A DNA stretch of 48,288 nucleotides from Candidatus Gastranaerophilales bacterium (GTDB lineage Bacteria; Cyanobacteriota; Vampirovibrionia; Gastranaerophilales; UBA9579). Location of the stretch: assembly GCA_028689995.1 (NCBI GenBank), contig JAQVCB010000010.1, forward strand, positions 1 to 48,288. Direction: 5' to 3'. Made by a program: the position numbers and the translations under genes. Shown here in pieces: positions 7,948 to 15,919 of the stretch (within the stretch, counting starts at the first letter, position 1; each line of letters starts with the position of its first letter). The notes under the pieces were generated by a model, which was not told the DNA's origin, ran no database searches, and saw nothing but the letters and a program-made list of their open reading frames with translations.

Positions 7948-8772
7948 ATGTGGGAATATACAGAAAAAGTTAAGGATTACTACAGAAATCCCGTAAATGT
8001 CGGAGAAATGGAAAATCCTGATGCAATAGGCGAAGTAGGAAGCATCACATGCGGCGATGCACTTAAACTTTTTTTAAAAATCGATAAATCAAATATTATT
8101 TCAGATGCAAAATTTCAGACATTCGGCTGCGGTTCTGCAGTCGCTAGCGCAAGCGCCTTAACAGAAATGATCATTGGCAAAAGTCTTGACGAAGCAGCAA
8201 AATTAACCAATCAGGATATTGCTGATTTTTTAGGCGGTCTTCCCGACCAGAAAATGCATTGCAGCGTCCTTGGTAAAGAAGCATTAGAAGCTGCTATTGC
8301 AAATTATAAAGGTGAAAAATATACTGAGCACCCTGAAGAAAGAGTTGTTTGCAAGTGCTTTGGGACCACAGAAGATAAAATTAGACAAATAATAAAAGAT
8401 AATAGCCTCAATAAGCTTGAAGATATAACTAATTATTGTAAAGCCGGCGGTGGATGCGGAAATTGTCACGATGATATAAGACAGATTCTTAATGATGAAA
8501 TCAAAAAAAGAGATGTTCAGCCTGCTAATAAACCTCTGACAAAAACGCAGATGATTATTAAGGTAAATAATATACTGGAAAACTATATTGCTTCAGAACT
8601 TAGAAAAGACGGCGGTGATATCGAACTTGTCGATATAGACAGTAACAAAATTATCGTTAACCTTCAGGGCTCCTGTAAAAACTGTCCTAGCAGCAATCTT
8701 ACACTTAAAAACTTTGTGGAAAATGTGCTTAAAGAACATATCAGTCCTGAAATTGAAGTAGTTGAAATCTAA
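7948..8772 (+). CDS. nifU: NifU-type Fe-S cluster scaffold (three domains)
   Basis: Scaffold on which 2Fe-2S and 4Fe-4S clusters are built from sulfide supplied by NifS. All three NifU domains are present in 274 residues: an IscU-like domain with Cys35, Cys61 and Cys105; a central BFD-like 2Fe-2S domain with Cys135, Cys137, Cys170 and Cys173; and a C-terminal Nfu domain with CKNC (Cys243, Cys246). GAGGAAAA precedes the ATG. nifS follows after 44 bp, so the two form an operon. No nitrogenase genes are in the window, so, as in epsilonproteobacteria, this NIF-type pair may be the housekeeping Fe-S system; that is inference. Confidence 0.95.
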   Translation: MWEYTEKVKDYYRNPVNVGEMENPDAIGEVGSITCGDALKLFLKIDKSNIISDAKFQTFGCGSAVASASALTEMIIGKSLDEAAKLTNQDIADFLGGLPDQKMHCSVLGKEALEAAIANYKGEKYTEHPEERVVCKCFGTTEDKIRQIIKDNSLNKLEDITNYCKAGGGCGNCHDDIRQILNDEIKKRDVQPANKPLTKTQMIIKVNNILENYIASELRKDGGDIELVDIDSNKIIVNLQGSCKNCPSSNLTLKNFVENVLKEHISPEIEVVEI

Positions 8773-8816
8773 TGCCACAGGCACATTTAATTGTTATATA
8801 GCAAAGGTAAAAATTA

Positions 8817-10040
8817 ATGGAAAATATTATTAAATCAGAAAATATAGTATATTTTGACAACAACGCAACCACAAAAGTTGATGAAAAAGTGGTTGAAGCA
8901 ATGTTGCCGTTCTTTTCCGAAATATATGGAAATCCTTCGAGTATGTATGAATTCGGAGGACAGGTTGGAAAATATATTAAAGATGCAAGAGCGCAAGTGG
9001 CAGAACTTTTGGGAGCATCTGACCCACAGGAAATTATCTTTACCAGTTGCGGTACAGAAAGTGCAAATATGGCGCTAAGAGGAGTTCTTGAAGCAAATCC
9101 TCAAAAAAAACATATTATAACTACAAAAGTTGAGCATCCCTGCGTATTAAACACAACTAAATGGCTTGAAAAAAAAGGATATCAGGTAACATATTTAAGT
9201 GTAAATTCTGAAGGTGATCTTGATCTTAACGAATTTAGAAACAGCATTACTCATAATACAGCCATTGTTGCCTGTATGTGGGCTAATAATGAAACCGGCG
9301 TTGTATTTCCTGTTGAAAAAATGGCTGAAATTACAAAAGAAATAAATCCTTCTACTGTTTTCTTTGTCGATGCAGTTCAAGCAGCTGGTAAAATTCCGAT
9401 TAACGTAAAAAATACAAAAATAGATATTTTGGGTATTTCAGGACATAAAGTTCATGCGCCCAAAGGTGTTGGTGCTATATACATCAAAAAAGGCACTCTT
9501 GTAAATCCTCTTATTATTGGCGGACATCAAGAAAGAGGCAAAAGAGCCGGAACAGAAAATGTTGCCGGTATTATCGGTCTTGGAACAGCATCTATTCTTG
9601 CCTTAAAAAATCTTGATGATGAACTGACACGCATTAAAGCTCTAAGGGACAAGCTAGAAAGAGGTCTATTAGAACGAGTATTTAACGCAAGAGTTAACGG
9701 ATCAAGAATAAACAGAGTTCCAAACACAACTAACATAAGCTTTGAATATATAGAAGGCGAGTTAATACTTTTGCATCTAAGCGACCTTAATATATGCGCA
9801 AGCTCTGGAAGTGCATGCACAAGCGGAAGCCTTGAACCAAGTCATGTTTTAAGAGCTATGGGAATACCGTTTACCGCAATTCACGGCAGTACCAGATTCA
9901 GTTTAAGCAGGTACACAACCGAAAAAGAAATAGATTATGTAATTAACTCAATACCTGATGTTATTAAAAAGCTGAATAGTATATCTCCATTCCAAAAACA
10001 GCTTAAGGAACTGGAAGAAATTAAATTTGCAAGAAAATAA
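8817..10040 (+). CDS. nifS: NifS-type cysteine desulfurase
   Basis: Pyridoxal-phosphate enzyme that takes sulfur from cysteine and hands it to NifU. At 407 residues it is full length. YFDNNATTKVD opens the fold, His107 and Asp185/Gln188 are in the cofactor-contacting positions, Lys211 in GISGHKVHAPKG is the Schiff-base lysine, and Cys334 in SSGSACTSGS is the persulfide cysteine on the mobile loop characteristic of group I (NifS/IscS) desulfurases. It is the second gene of the nifU-nifS operon. The next gene is convergent after 46 bp, with no clear terminator between them. Confidence 0.95.
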   Translation: MENIIKSENIVYFDNNATTKVDEKVVEAMLPFFSEIYGNPSSMYEFGGQVGKYIKDARAQVAELLGASDPQEIIFTSCGTESANMALRGVLEANPQKKHIITTKVEHPCVLNTTKWLEKKGYQVTYLSVNSEGDLDLNEFRNSITHNTAIVACMWANNETGVVFPVEKMAEITKEINPSTVFFVDAVQAAGKIPINVKNTKIDILGISGHKVHAPKGVGAIYIKKGTLVNPLIIGGHQERGKRAGTENVAGIIGLGTASILALKNLDDELTRIKALRDKLERGLLERVFNARVNGSRINRVPNTTNISFEYIEGELILLHLSDLNICASSGSACTSGSLEPSHVLRAMGIPFTAIHGSTRFSLSRYTTEKEIDYVINSIPDVIKKLNSISPFQKQLKELEEIKFARK

Positions 10041-10086
10041 ATTTCAAGTCCAAATTCATAACATATAAGGTTGTACTCTTTTTAAT

Positions 10087-10809
10087 TCAATTTTTTGAAA
10101 TTTCCAACCAGGATTTCTGTATTTCATCACCATCTAAAATTGGATTATAATCTGTTATTTTCAAATCAGACAAATCTTTAATTAGTTTCTTTATAATTGG
10201 TAAATTACACATTCCAAGACGAATCTTGCCTCCGGGTTTTAATATTCGGTTCATCTCTGTTATTACAGCTAATTGAACTTCTTTTTCTTCTTTTTGAACA
10301 AATATTCCATCATATGATAAAGGTCCTGTCAAAGAATAAATAATATCAAAAGTTTTATCAAGGAAATTTGTATGTCTTGCGTCACCCCTTACTATATTAC
10401 TAGGATATTCTGGGCATTGATGCTTATATTTATAATTTATCATTCTATCTAATCCTGTAATATCAATATCTATTCCTGTTTTTTTTCCCTCTTTAATAAA
10501 ATCATAAATAAACCGCCCGCCTCCTGTGCATATATCGATAACTTTTAGACCTTTTAGCTTATTTGGATCTAAAAATCTTTCAGGAAATACCTTAAGACCA
10601 CGCATAAAATCAAAGCCTCTATTTGTAAAGTCATAATAAGTCCCGAATAAAATTGTATTATTTGGATAATATGCTTTTTGAAGCACTGCTTGCTGGTTGA
10701 TGAATGCTGACTTCTGACCATTACTGGAAATAAAGGACTCATCCTTTTGATTTTTACCTGTATTTATATATATTTGTTTATAAATATTGGGGGAATATTT
10801 ATTTATCAC
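10087..10809 (-). CDS. Class I SAM-dependent methyltransferase
   Basis: 240 residues. VIDICTGGGRFIYDF near 90-104 is motif I (SAM binding), GIDIDITGLD gives the acidic residue of motif II, and RGDARHTNFLDKTFDIIYSL plus ILKPGGKIRLGM are motifs III-V. The substrate is not evident. The N-terminal 70 residues have no recognisable domain. The start is GTG, with CTGGA 7 nt upstream. It is preceded by a 210-bp gap with a UUCG hairpin and is not clearly in an operon. Confidence 0.8.
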   Translation of the reverse strand: MINKYSPNIYKQIYINTGKNQKDESFISSNGQKSAFINQQAVLQKAYYPNNTILFGTYYDFTNRGFDFMRGLKVFPERFLDPNKLKGLKVIDICTGGGRFIYDFIKEGKKTGIDIDITGLDRMINYKYKHQCPEYPSNIVRGDARHTNFLDKTFDIIYSLTGPLSYDGIFVQKEEKEVQLAVITEMNRILKPGGKIRLGMCNLPIIKKLIKDLSDLKITDYNPILDGDEIQKSWLEISKN

Positions 10810-10909
10810 TATAGTTTCCAGTCCTAAACAATATATAAAGAGTAAGTTCTACTTTTTACTATAATAACTAATAAAGAGACCAGTATGTCCCGGTCTGGTA
10901 TATGAAATC

Positions 10910-10927
10910 GGATATCTTCGGATATCC
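10910..10927. ncRNA. UUCG-tetraloop hairpin in a 210-bp gap; possible structured RNA or processing site
   Basis: GGATATC (10910-10916), TTCG, GATATCC (10921-10927): a perfect 7-bp stem capped by the very stable C(UUCG)G loop, with no U tract after it. Nearby AGACC/GGTCT (about 10877-10896) form another small stem. The gap 10810-11019 has no gene. I tried to fit tmRNA, SRP RNA, RNase P RNA and 6S RNA and none matches, so this is only a candidate. Confidence 0.3.
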
Positions 10928-11019
10928 TGGGGAATTCTAATCCGCTATGGAACGAGTTACGAAAAGCCTGCATTGCCAGTTGATCACAGCCACTTTAGCT
11001 TTTCTTCACTTCCGCTTCG

Positions 11020-11256
11020 CTAGGCTATTTTACAGGAATTGATATAGTTTATGCAGGAATCAAACATCTGTTGTCTGACTTTATCTTCAAGAACCGGTAT
11101 GTCTTTTCCAAATTCCTTCATAATAACCCTTTGAATTTTCCTTCTTTCTGCTTCTCTCTTAATTTTTGAAAAATAATATCTTAATTTTCGAATCTTTTTA
11201 CGGTTTTCTGTATCATACTGAACTTTATATAAATTTAGTCTTCTATAATCTGACAT
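11020..11256 (-). CDS. Small basic protein of unknown function
   Basis: About 78 residues starting MSDYRRLNLYKVQYD, rich in Lys and Arg (KIRKLRYYFSKIKREAERRKIQR), with helical propensity and no signal or membrane segment. I choose the second ATG because AAGGA lies 8 nt upstream of it; the first ATG at 11262 is too close to that site. The stop codon falls in a G+C-richer stretch (TTCCGCTTCGC) like that in the dispersed repeats, so the C-terminus may have been altered by repeat insertion. Not recognised; the basic character could suit nucleic-acid binding. Confidence 0.5.
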   Translation of the reverse strand: MSDYRRLNLYKVQYDTENRKKIRKLRYYFSKIKREAERRKIQRVIMKEFGKDIPVLEDKVRQQMFDSCINYINSCKIA

Positions 11257-11384
11257 AATCATTTTCCTTATAAACTAAAGAACACAAAGCATATAATTTT
11301 TTCATATCTTATTAAAGTAATTCAATGAAAAAAATTGCTAGTGTTAAAGGCACTATTTACATTTCTTAATAAGGGACTGCGTCT

Positions 11385-12425
11385 TTACGGCAGAATATGC
11401 ACTCCTGCTCCCATATTATTATTTGTTGATCTGCTGAACGAAGAATATGGATCATTATAGCCATTGTAACCTGATCCATAACCATTATACCCACCATAAC
11501 CTCCATAATTGCTGTAGCCACCGGACAGGAAGTTAAATAAAAGTGATTTTATAATTTGCCATGCAGCTGATTTTGCACCACCTGAAGTTGAGGGTGTAGT
11601 CGTATTTGAATAATTTTCATTCATTCCACCAAGATTGCCGTAATTATAATCATTATTTGGAGAAGATGATGCAAAACTGCTTTCTATATTTTGATTTAAC
11701 TTTGATAATCTTGATCCAGGAGTACCTGACTGAATTGATCCAAATACTTTATTTTCTAATCTTGATAGCCTGTTTGGAGTTGTTTCCCCGTCATAAGTTT
11801 GATTAAATACTGTTAATTCGAGTGAAGATAAATTTGCAAAAATAGATGCTGTATTCATATTACCTTGTATTGATCTTCCATTAGAATCACCTGCCCTTGT
11901 AACATTAAGCGCAGATTTTAATTTATCAACTCTGCTGTAAAGGCTATCCTGAGGAAAAGTTGTACCAAATATCTTACTTTCTAACCTATTTAAGCGCAAA
12001 TATACATTTTCACCTCTGAAATCTTTTTCAAAAGCCGAACTTTCTAGCATAGTAATAACAGGATAATCTGTAACTGAATCGTCTTTAGGAATATAACCTA
12101 CAGAATCAGCAGCAAATCCCGTTGAATCTTCGTGTGTATTTATATTATTGTTCTTAGATTTTATAGGCTTTTTAGGATTATGGGCAAAAGCTGCAAGTCT
12201 ATTAATTCTGTTATTTTCGCTTTCAGAATATGTTTTACCAAAAATTACCCTTTCAACTCTATCAAGCCTGTTTGTTAATGATTCATTAGAAAAGTTTTGA
12301 CTAAATAACTGAGTTTCTAGCGTATTTAAATTTGTCAAATCATTCTGGGATGAAAATACAGGTTGACCAAAAATAAAAATAAAAATAATAAATATCGTAT
12401 ATATTTTAAAAATGTTATAAAACAT
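11385..12425 (-). CDS. Secreted protein with LE-x(n)-FG repeats and Gly/Tyr-rich tail
   Basis: 346 residues from the ATG at 12425 (an in-frame GTG five codons upstream lacks a ribosome binding site; ATGGA precedes this ATG). Residues 1-25 are a signal peptide. Three repeats follow, each with the pattern LExxxFxxxFxxExxxxRLxRLExxxFG...Rxxxl: LNTLETQLFSQNFSNESLTN, then ITMLESSAFEKDFRGENVYL, then LSSLELTVFNQTYDGETTPN. The last 60 residues are Gly/Tyr/Asn-rich (YGGYGGYNGYGSGYNGYN), ending HILP. Similar LE-FG repeats occur in cyanobacterial and melainabacterial exported proteins of unknown role. A structural or surface function is inference. Confidence 0.65.
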   Translation of the reverse strand: MFYNIFKIYTIFIIFIFIFGQPVFSSQNDLTNLNTLETQLFSQNFSNESLTNRLDRVERVIFGKTYSESENNRINRLAAFAHNPKKPIKSKNNNINTHEDSTGFAADSVGYIPKDDSVTDYPVITMLESSAFEKDFRGENVYLRLNRLESKIFGTTFPQDSLYSRVDKLKSALNVTRAGDSNGRSIQGNMNTASIFANLSSLELTVFNQTYDGETTPNRLSRLENKVFGSIQSGTPGSRLSKLNQNIESSFASSSPNNDYNYGNLGGMNENYSNTTTPSTSGGAKSAAWQIIKSLLFNFLSGGYSNYGGYGGYNGYGSGYNGYNDPYSSFSRSTNNNMGAGVHILP

Positions 12426-12535
12426 AATTCCATAACCCACTCATGATTTTCTAATTAATCAAAAACTATAAACCCTAATAATCATAGTTAAATTAATCAA
12501 TAGTAGAATTCTTGTGGGTTATTTTTAACTAGAAG

Positions 12536-13144
12536 TTAAAATGATCCTTTTTCCATATTATCTTTCAGTAGTTCCAAAACAATTTCGACGGATTGCAGTG
12601 AATTATCAAATTTCTTTTTAAAAATTGCTTCTTCTCTTTTTCTTTCACCAACTGATTTATAAATCATTCTCATATACTGTCTGGTTGTTCTCCAATAATC
12701 TGTCGCATCAGTCAAATTCCTATCCATAACAAGTATTTTTTTATACGATTCATAATATCTTTCAGGCTTATTCGCATATTTTTCTTTTATATAACTTACA
12801 TAAAGATCAACCAGATTAACTTTTGCACAGAAAATCTGCATTTGATTATACTCTGTAACCAGCATAGCCTTTTTAAGGCTTACTAATTTTTCTTCCAACT
12901 GGTCGATATCTTTTTGGTATTTTGAATATTTATTTTGCCTGATAATAGTTCCTCCATAAATAGTTGGAATATTTTTGGGTGCAAGCGGCATTATAGGAGG
13001 CGGAATACCTTTTTCTTCTTTATTTTGCTGACTTTGCTCTGAAGACGATGTAAGATTTGGCAATTCTCCAACATAACCTGCACCGCTGGCAACAACGGTG
13101 ATTAAAAAAACAATTAAAAATTTCAATAAAGATAAAAATTTCAT
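12536..13144 (-). CDS. Secreted coiled-coil protein of unknown function
   Basis: 202 residues with a signal peptide (LSLLKFLIVFLITVVASGAG, about 4-23), a Pro-rich linker (KGIPPPIMPLAPKNIP) and a helical, charged C-terminal two thirds with heptad-like KDIDQLEEKLVSLKKAM at about 80-95. No cysteine pair or catalytic motif is seen. It lies 110 bp upstream of the LE-FG repeat gene on the same strand, so the two exported proteins may be co-expressed. Not recognised. Confidence 0.55.
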   Translation of the reverse strand: MKFLSLLKFLIVFLITVVASGAGYVGELPNLTSSSEQSQQNKEEKGIPPPIMPLAPKNIPTIYGGTIIRQNKYSKYQKDIDQLEEKLVSLKKAMLVTEYNQMQIFCAKVNLVDLYVSYIKEKYANKPERYYESYKKILVMDRNLTDATDYWRTTRQYMRMIYKSVGERKREEAIFKKKFDNSLQSVEIVLELLKDNMEKGSF

Positions 13145-13182
13145 AAATAAAAGCTCTTATTTGAATTTTAATATATGAAAAG

Positions 13183-13205
13183 AGGAAAATATCTGATATT
13201 TTCCT
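13183..13205. promoter_or_regulatory. 11-bp perfect dyad upstream of the secreted coiled-coil gene
   Basis: AGGAAAATATC (13183-13193), T, GATATTTTCCT (13195-13205): a near-continuous palindrome 39 bp upstream of the start at 13144. The 1-nt centre is too tight for an RNA hairpin without opening pairs, so a DNA operator is as likely as a leader structure. Confidence 0.4.
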
Positions 13206-13337
13206 GTAATTAATTTAGGCGCATCTAAGTTATGGTTGGTTTATATATCTATTATCATTATTTTTGAGAAAATTAAAATCAGCAAAATAAACGATTTATA
13301 TCAACAAAATTAAATAATCAATAAATCTATCTAATGA

Positions 13338-13695
13338 ATTTTCAGCCTGTTATGCAGCAGTAATAGCTTGCTAGAAATGCTAGAAACCTTTCATCGGCGG
13401 AAAAATAATCCCTTGCGGACAAAATATTATAAACACATCAGTCGTGGAATAAAAAGCATCAATCAACCGCATTTCTCTTCAAACTCTCAAACAAATAAGA
13501 TAAATAGAGATCAAAAGATTTATCGGCAAGGGATTATTTTGTAGCATATGAAGGTTTCGTGCAGTTCTTGTAAGCGGTCAAATTAAAGCAAGTCGGCATT
13601 GTCTGAGGATTTTTCAATATACTTTGTTAGAAGGTATTTTACTTGATTAAAAATCCGAGTTTGCTGACATTCGATAAGTCTGACAGGCTGAAAAT
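13338..13695. repeat. 358-bp non-coding element with nested inverted repeats
   Basis: The outer arms ATTTTCAGCCTGT (13338-13350) and ACAGGCTGAAAAT (13683-13695) are perfect 13-bp inverted copies. Inside, AAAATAATCCCTTGC (13402-13416) pairs perfectly with GCAAGGGATTATTTT (13526-13540), flanked by GAAACCTT-CAT (13383-13394) and ATGAAGGTTTC (13548-13558). A third pair, GGATTTTT and AAAAATCC, lies in the right part (about 13600-13655). There is no open reading frame of note. It fills most of the 603-bp gene-free gap 13145-13747. It could be a non-autonomous mobile element or a large structured RNA. Confidence 0.7.
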
Positions 13696-13747
13696 ATTAT
13701 TACGATTTATTATTTAAATTGGGATCGCATAAATCTGGCTCATATTA

Positions 13748-14119
13748 TTGTATGATTTCAAAATTACGATAAAATTGAATATATACGATATAAAAGGAAA
13801 CTCCGTTTTGAAAAAGCAGGAAATATACAAATTACCTACTATAGAAATTGAAGGCAGGGATGATTTAATTGAATTTCTGTCAAAAAACTTACCGGATTGT
13901 ATTTTTGAATATATTGAAGAAGTAAATAACCCCGTCGGCAAACAATGGGACTATATCTTGACTGCAAAAGTCACATCAGATTGTTTTGAAGTTGCAATTT
14001 TGGAATATAAAGAATCTCTCTGGGAAAAACCCTGCAATAAAGAAGGAATAATCGCATTATGGCTGAAAGAAGCTATTCCTTCGATTAATTATTGGTATAA
14101 AGGAAAAATAAAACCCTGA
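13748..14119 (+). CDS. Small protein of unknown function (up to 123 residues)
   Basis: Acidic, cytoplasmic, mixed alpha/beta. Not recognised. The longest form starts at a TTG with no ribosome binding site (YDFKITIKLNIYDIKGNSV); a second TTG at codon 21 has AAAGGAAA about 9 nt upstream and would give a 103-residue protein beginning KKQEIYKLPTIEIEG. The early stretch reads like beta strands, so I keep the longer form without much confidence. It ends flush against the convergent TPR-peptidase gene. Confidence 0.5.
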   Translation: MYDFKITIKLNIYDIKGNSVLKKQEIYKLPTIEIEGRDDLIEFLSKNLPDCIFEYIEEVNNPVGKQWDYILTAKVTSDCFEVAILEYKESLWEKPCNKEGIIALWLKEAIPSINYWYKGKIKP

Positions 14120-15439
14120 TTAATCTTGCAAACTCTGTATCAATTTTATAACCGGATTATCAGGCACTGGTTTGTTCGTTGAAAGCATTCTTACGTAATA
14201 TGCATAATATTCTGCAAAAAATTCCTCCACATTATATTTAGAATAATTGGATATAAAGGAATTATTTTTCTTTGATTCATTATATAACTGTTTAAATGAG
14301 CTTATTACCTTACTATCAAGCAAGCACCAGACTAAATGAGCATATTCATGGGCTGCACAAGCCGGCTTAAAAGGAATATTATCAGGAATATCCCATAATA
14401 TATCACGCAGTCTTTCAACTCCAACATATCCATTATCGCCACCTATCCCCCTTAAAGTAGAAAACGGCATATTTTGATAATCTTTATCACATAAATAACT
14501 GTTATCTGGATAGTCAACAAGTTTCACATCTACTGGTACTATTACGAATTGTGAATTTTGGCTATTTAATTTACCTATAAAGTTTGCAAAAGGTGCAACT
14601 GAAGCGTTGATAATATTTTTTTCAAAATCATTTAACTGGTTATAATTTCTGAATAATTCAGATATACCAACAGGAGCATTGACTTTCTCAATCTCTACAA
14701 TACCGAATTTTTTTTCATAGAGTGCCTGTGCTATACCTAAATATGCAGGATAACAGTGTTTATCCTCTTTTATAATTTTTTTATAAAGCTTTACAGCTTT
14801 TTCTGTATGTCCATTTCTCAATAAAAGAGTCGCATTATTATATTCAGAATTTGTAGAATTCAGATTATTTAGCGCCTTTGAAAAGTTAAACCTGTCGATA
14901 ACAATATTCGCAGTTTTATCATAGGAAAACGGATCATCTTCAAATCTTTCTATAAGGGAGAAATAAATATCCAGTGCTAAATCTTTATTAATGTTCTCAT
15001 AAATTCCTGCCTTAAATATTAATAAGTCAACGGAACCAGTGTTTTCCGCTTTTCCCTCGATATTAATTGCTTTATCAATATAATACAGGGATTTTTCAAA
15101 ATCCCCCTTTTTAGAAAATAAAAAAGCTAATTGATGAAAATTCAAAATATCTTTAGAATCTAATTTAATAGCATTTTTGATGGCTTTTATAGATTCAGTC
15201 AACTTTCCAAGCTGATATAAAATATATCCATACTGTTGCCAGGTCTGAGCATTATCACATCGCTTTGATGCCTGTTTGAAATATTTTTCCGCATCATTTA
15301 TTTTTCCGGTCATTGATAAACAATAACCGATTTTACTTAATACTTCAGTATTATCTGGCTGCAATTGTCTGTGGTTTTCTAAAGCATTCAAAGCTTCTGC
15401 ATATTTGCGATTTTGAATCAATTCTTCAGTATTTTCCAT
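14120..15439 (-). CDS. TPR protein with C-terminal lethal-factor-like (ATLF/M34-type) zinc peptidase domain
   Basis: 439 residues. Residues 1-250 are TPR-like helical repeats (AEALNALENHRQLQPDNTEV, AEKYFKQASKRCDNAQTWQQ and others). Residues about 265-439 form a second domain with His364-Glu-Tyr-Ala-His368 (CAAHEYAHLVWCLLDSK) and, 37 residues later, YNVEEFFAEYYAYYV (405-415). HExxH followed by a conserved ExFAExxAxY block is the arrangement of anthrax-lethal-factor-like metallopeptidases, where the second block gives the third zinc ligand. No signal peptide is seen. A TPR-peptidase fusion suggests a protease targeted by protein-protein contact. A 21-bp inverted repeat lies 25 bp upstream of the ATG. 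Domain order and motifs are seen; activity is inference. Confidence 0.7.
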   Translation of the reverse strand: MENTEELIQNRKYAEALNALENHRQLQPDNTEVLSKIGYCLSMTGKINDAEKYFKQASKRCDNAQTWQQYGYILYQLGKLTESIKAIKNAIKLDSKDILNFHQLAFLFSKKGDFEKSLYYIDKAINIEGKAENTGSVDLLIFKAGIYENINKDLALDIYFSLIERFEDDPFSYDKTANIVIDRFNFSKALNNLNSTNSEYNNATLLLRNGHTEKAVKLYKKIIKEDKHCYPAYLGIAQALYEKKFGIVEIEKVNAPVGISELFRNYNQLNDFEKNIINASVAPFANFIGKLNSQNSQFVIVPVDVKLVDYPDNSYLCDKDYQNMPFSTLRGIGGDNGYVGVERLRDILWDIPDNIPFKPACAAHEYAHLVWCLLDSKVISSFKQLYNESKKNNSFISNYSKYNVEEFFAEYYAYYVRMLSTNKPVPDNPVIKLIQSLQD

Positions 15440-15463
15440 AAACCTCTTAAGCCTTCCTCAACT

Positions 15464-15529
15464 ATATTGGTTTTCTGTTTTCTTAATTTGCAATAGTTAT
15501 AACAGTAGAAGAAAACCGAAAACCAATAT
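15464..15529. promoter_or_regulatory. 21-bp inverted repeat in the leader of the TPR-peptidase gene
   Basis: Arms 15464-15484 (begins ATATTGGTTTTC) and 15509-15529 (ends GAAAACCAATAT) match at 20 of 21 positions, separated by 24 nt. It starts 25 bp upstream of the start codon at 15439. In RNA it would be a long hairpin just before the ribosome binding site; in DNA it could bind a dimeric regulator. Confidence 0.6.
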
Positions 15530-15919
15530 CTAAAATAATTTTTGACATAAACAATAATTTTAAAAATATCTAATAACAGTATTCCATGTTATTTAATATA
15601 ATTTCCACACAAGGATACAGCCTGATTTCAGCTTATACTGTGATTTTAATCAGTTGGAGTAGCCAAATCGATTACTTTTAAAATAAAAAATATAGATATA
15701 CCACTTCAAAAATAAATTTGGGATTTTAACAACAAATAAAAAATGGTATTCGGTAGTAGGAGCGTTATTTTCGGAGGCGATGAGCCTTCGAAAATATAAA
15801 CTCGTTTTAGTATAATTAGCACATATTTTACCTTTACTTATTTTTATGTTTTTCATATTTTAAAGTAGTAAAAAGAAATTAATTAAAGTTATTTATATAT
15901 ATTTTTTGGAGTAAAAAGA
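15530..15919. other. Intergenic region between divergent genes
   Basis: No gene is seen. ATTTTCGGAGGC (15767-15778) and GCCTTCGAAAAT (15784-15795) form an 11-of-12-bp hairpin with a 5-nt loop and no strong T run. The promoter of the activase gene should lie in the last 150 bp, but no clear -35/-10 pair stands out. Confidence 0.4.

Noticed and set aside
7948-10040. Nitrogen-fixation cluster
   Set aside because: Only nifU and nifS are present; no nitrogenase or cofactor genes in the window. General Fe-S assembly is the simpler reading.
13338-13695. tmRNA or RNase P RNA, given length near 360
   Set aside because: No tRNA-like ends with CCA, no tag-peptide frame, and none of the conserved RNase P RNA blocks could be found.
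15650-15856. Minus-strand open frame of 68 codons
   Set aside because: It crosses a hairpin, has no usable ribosome binding site and looks like chance coding in AT-rich spacer.
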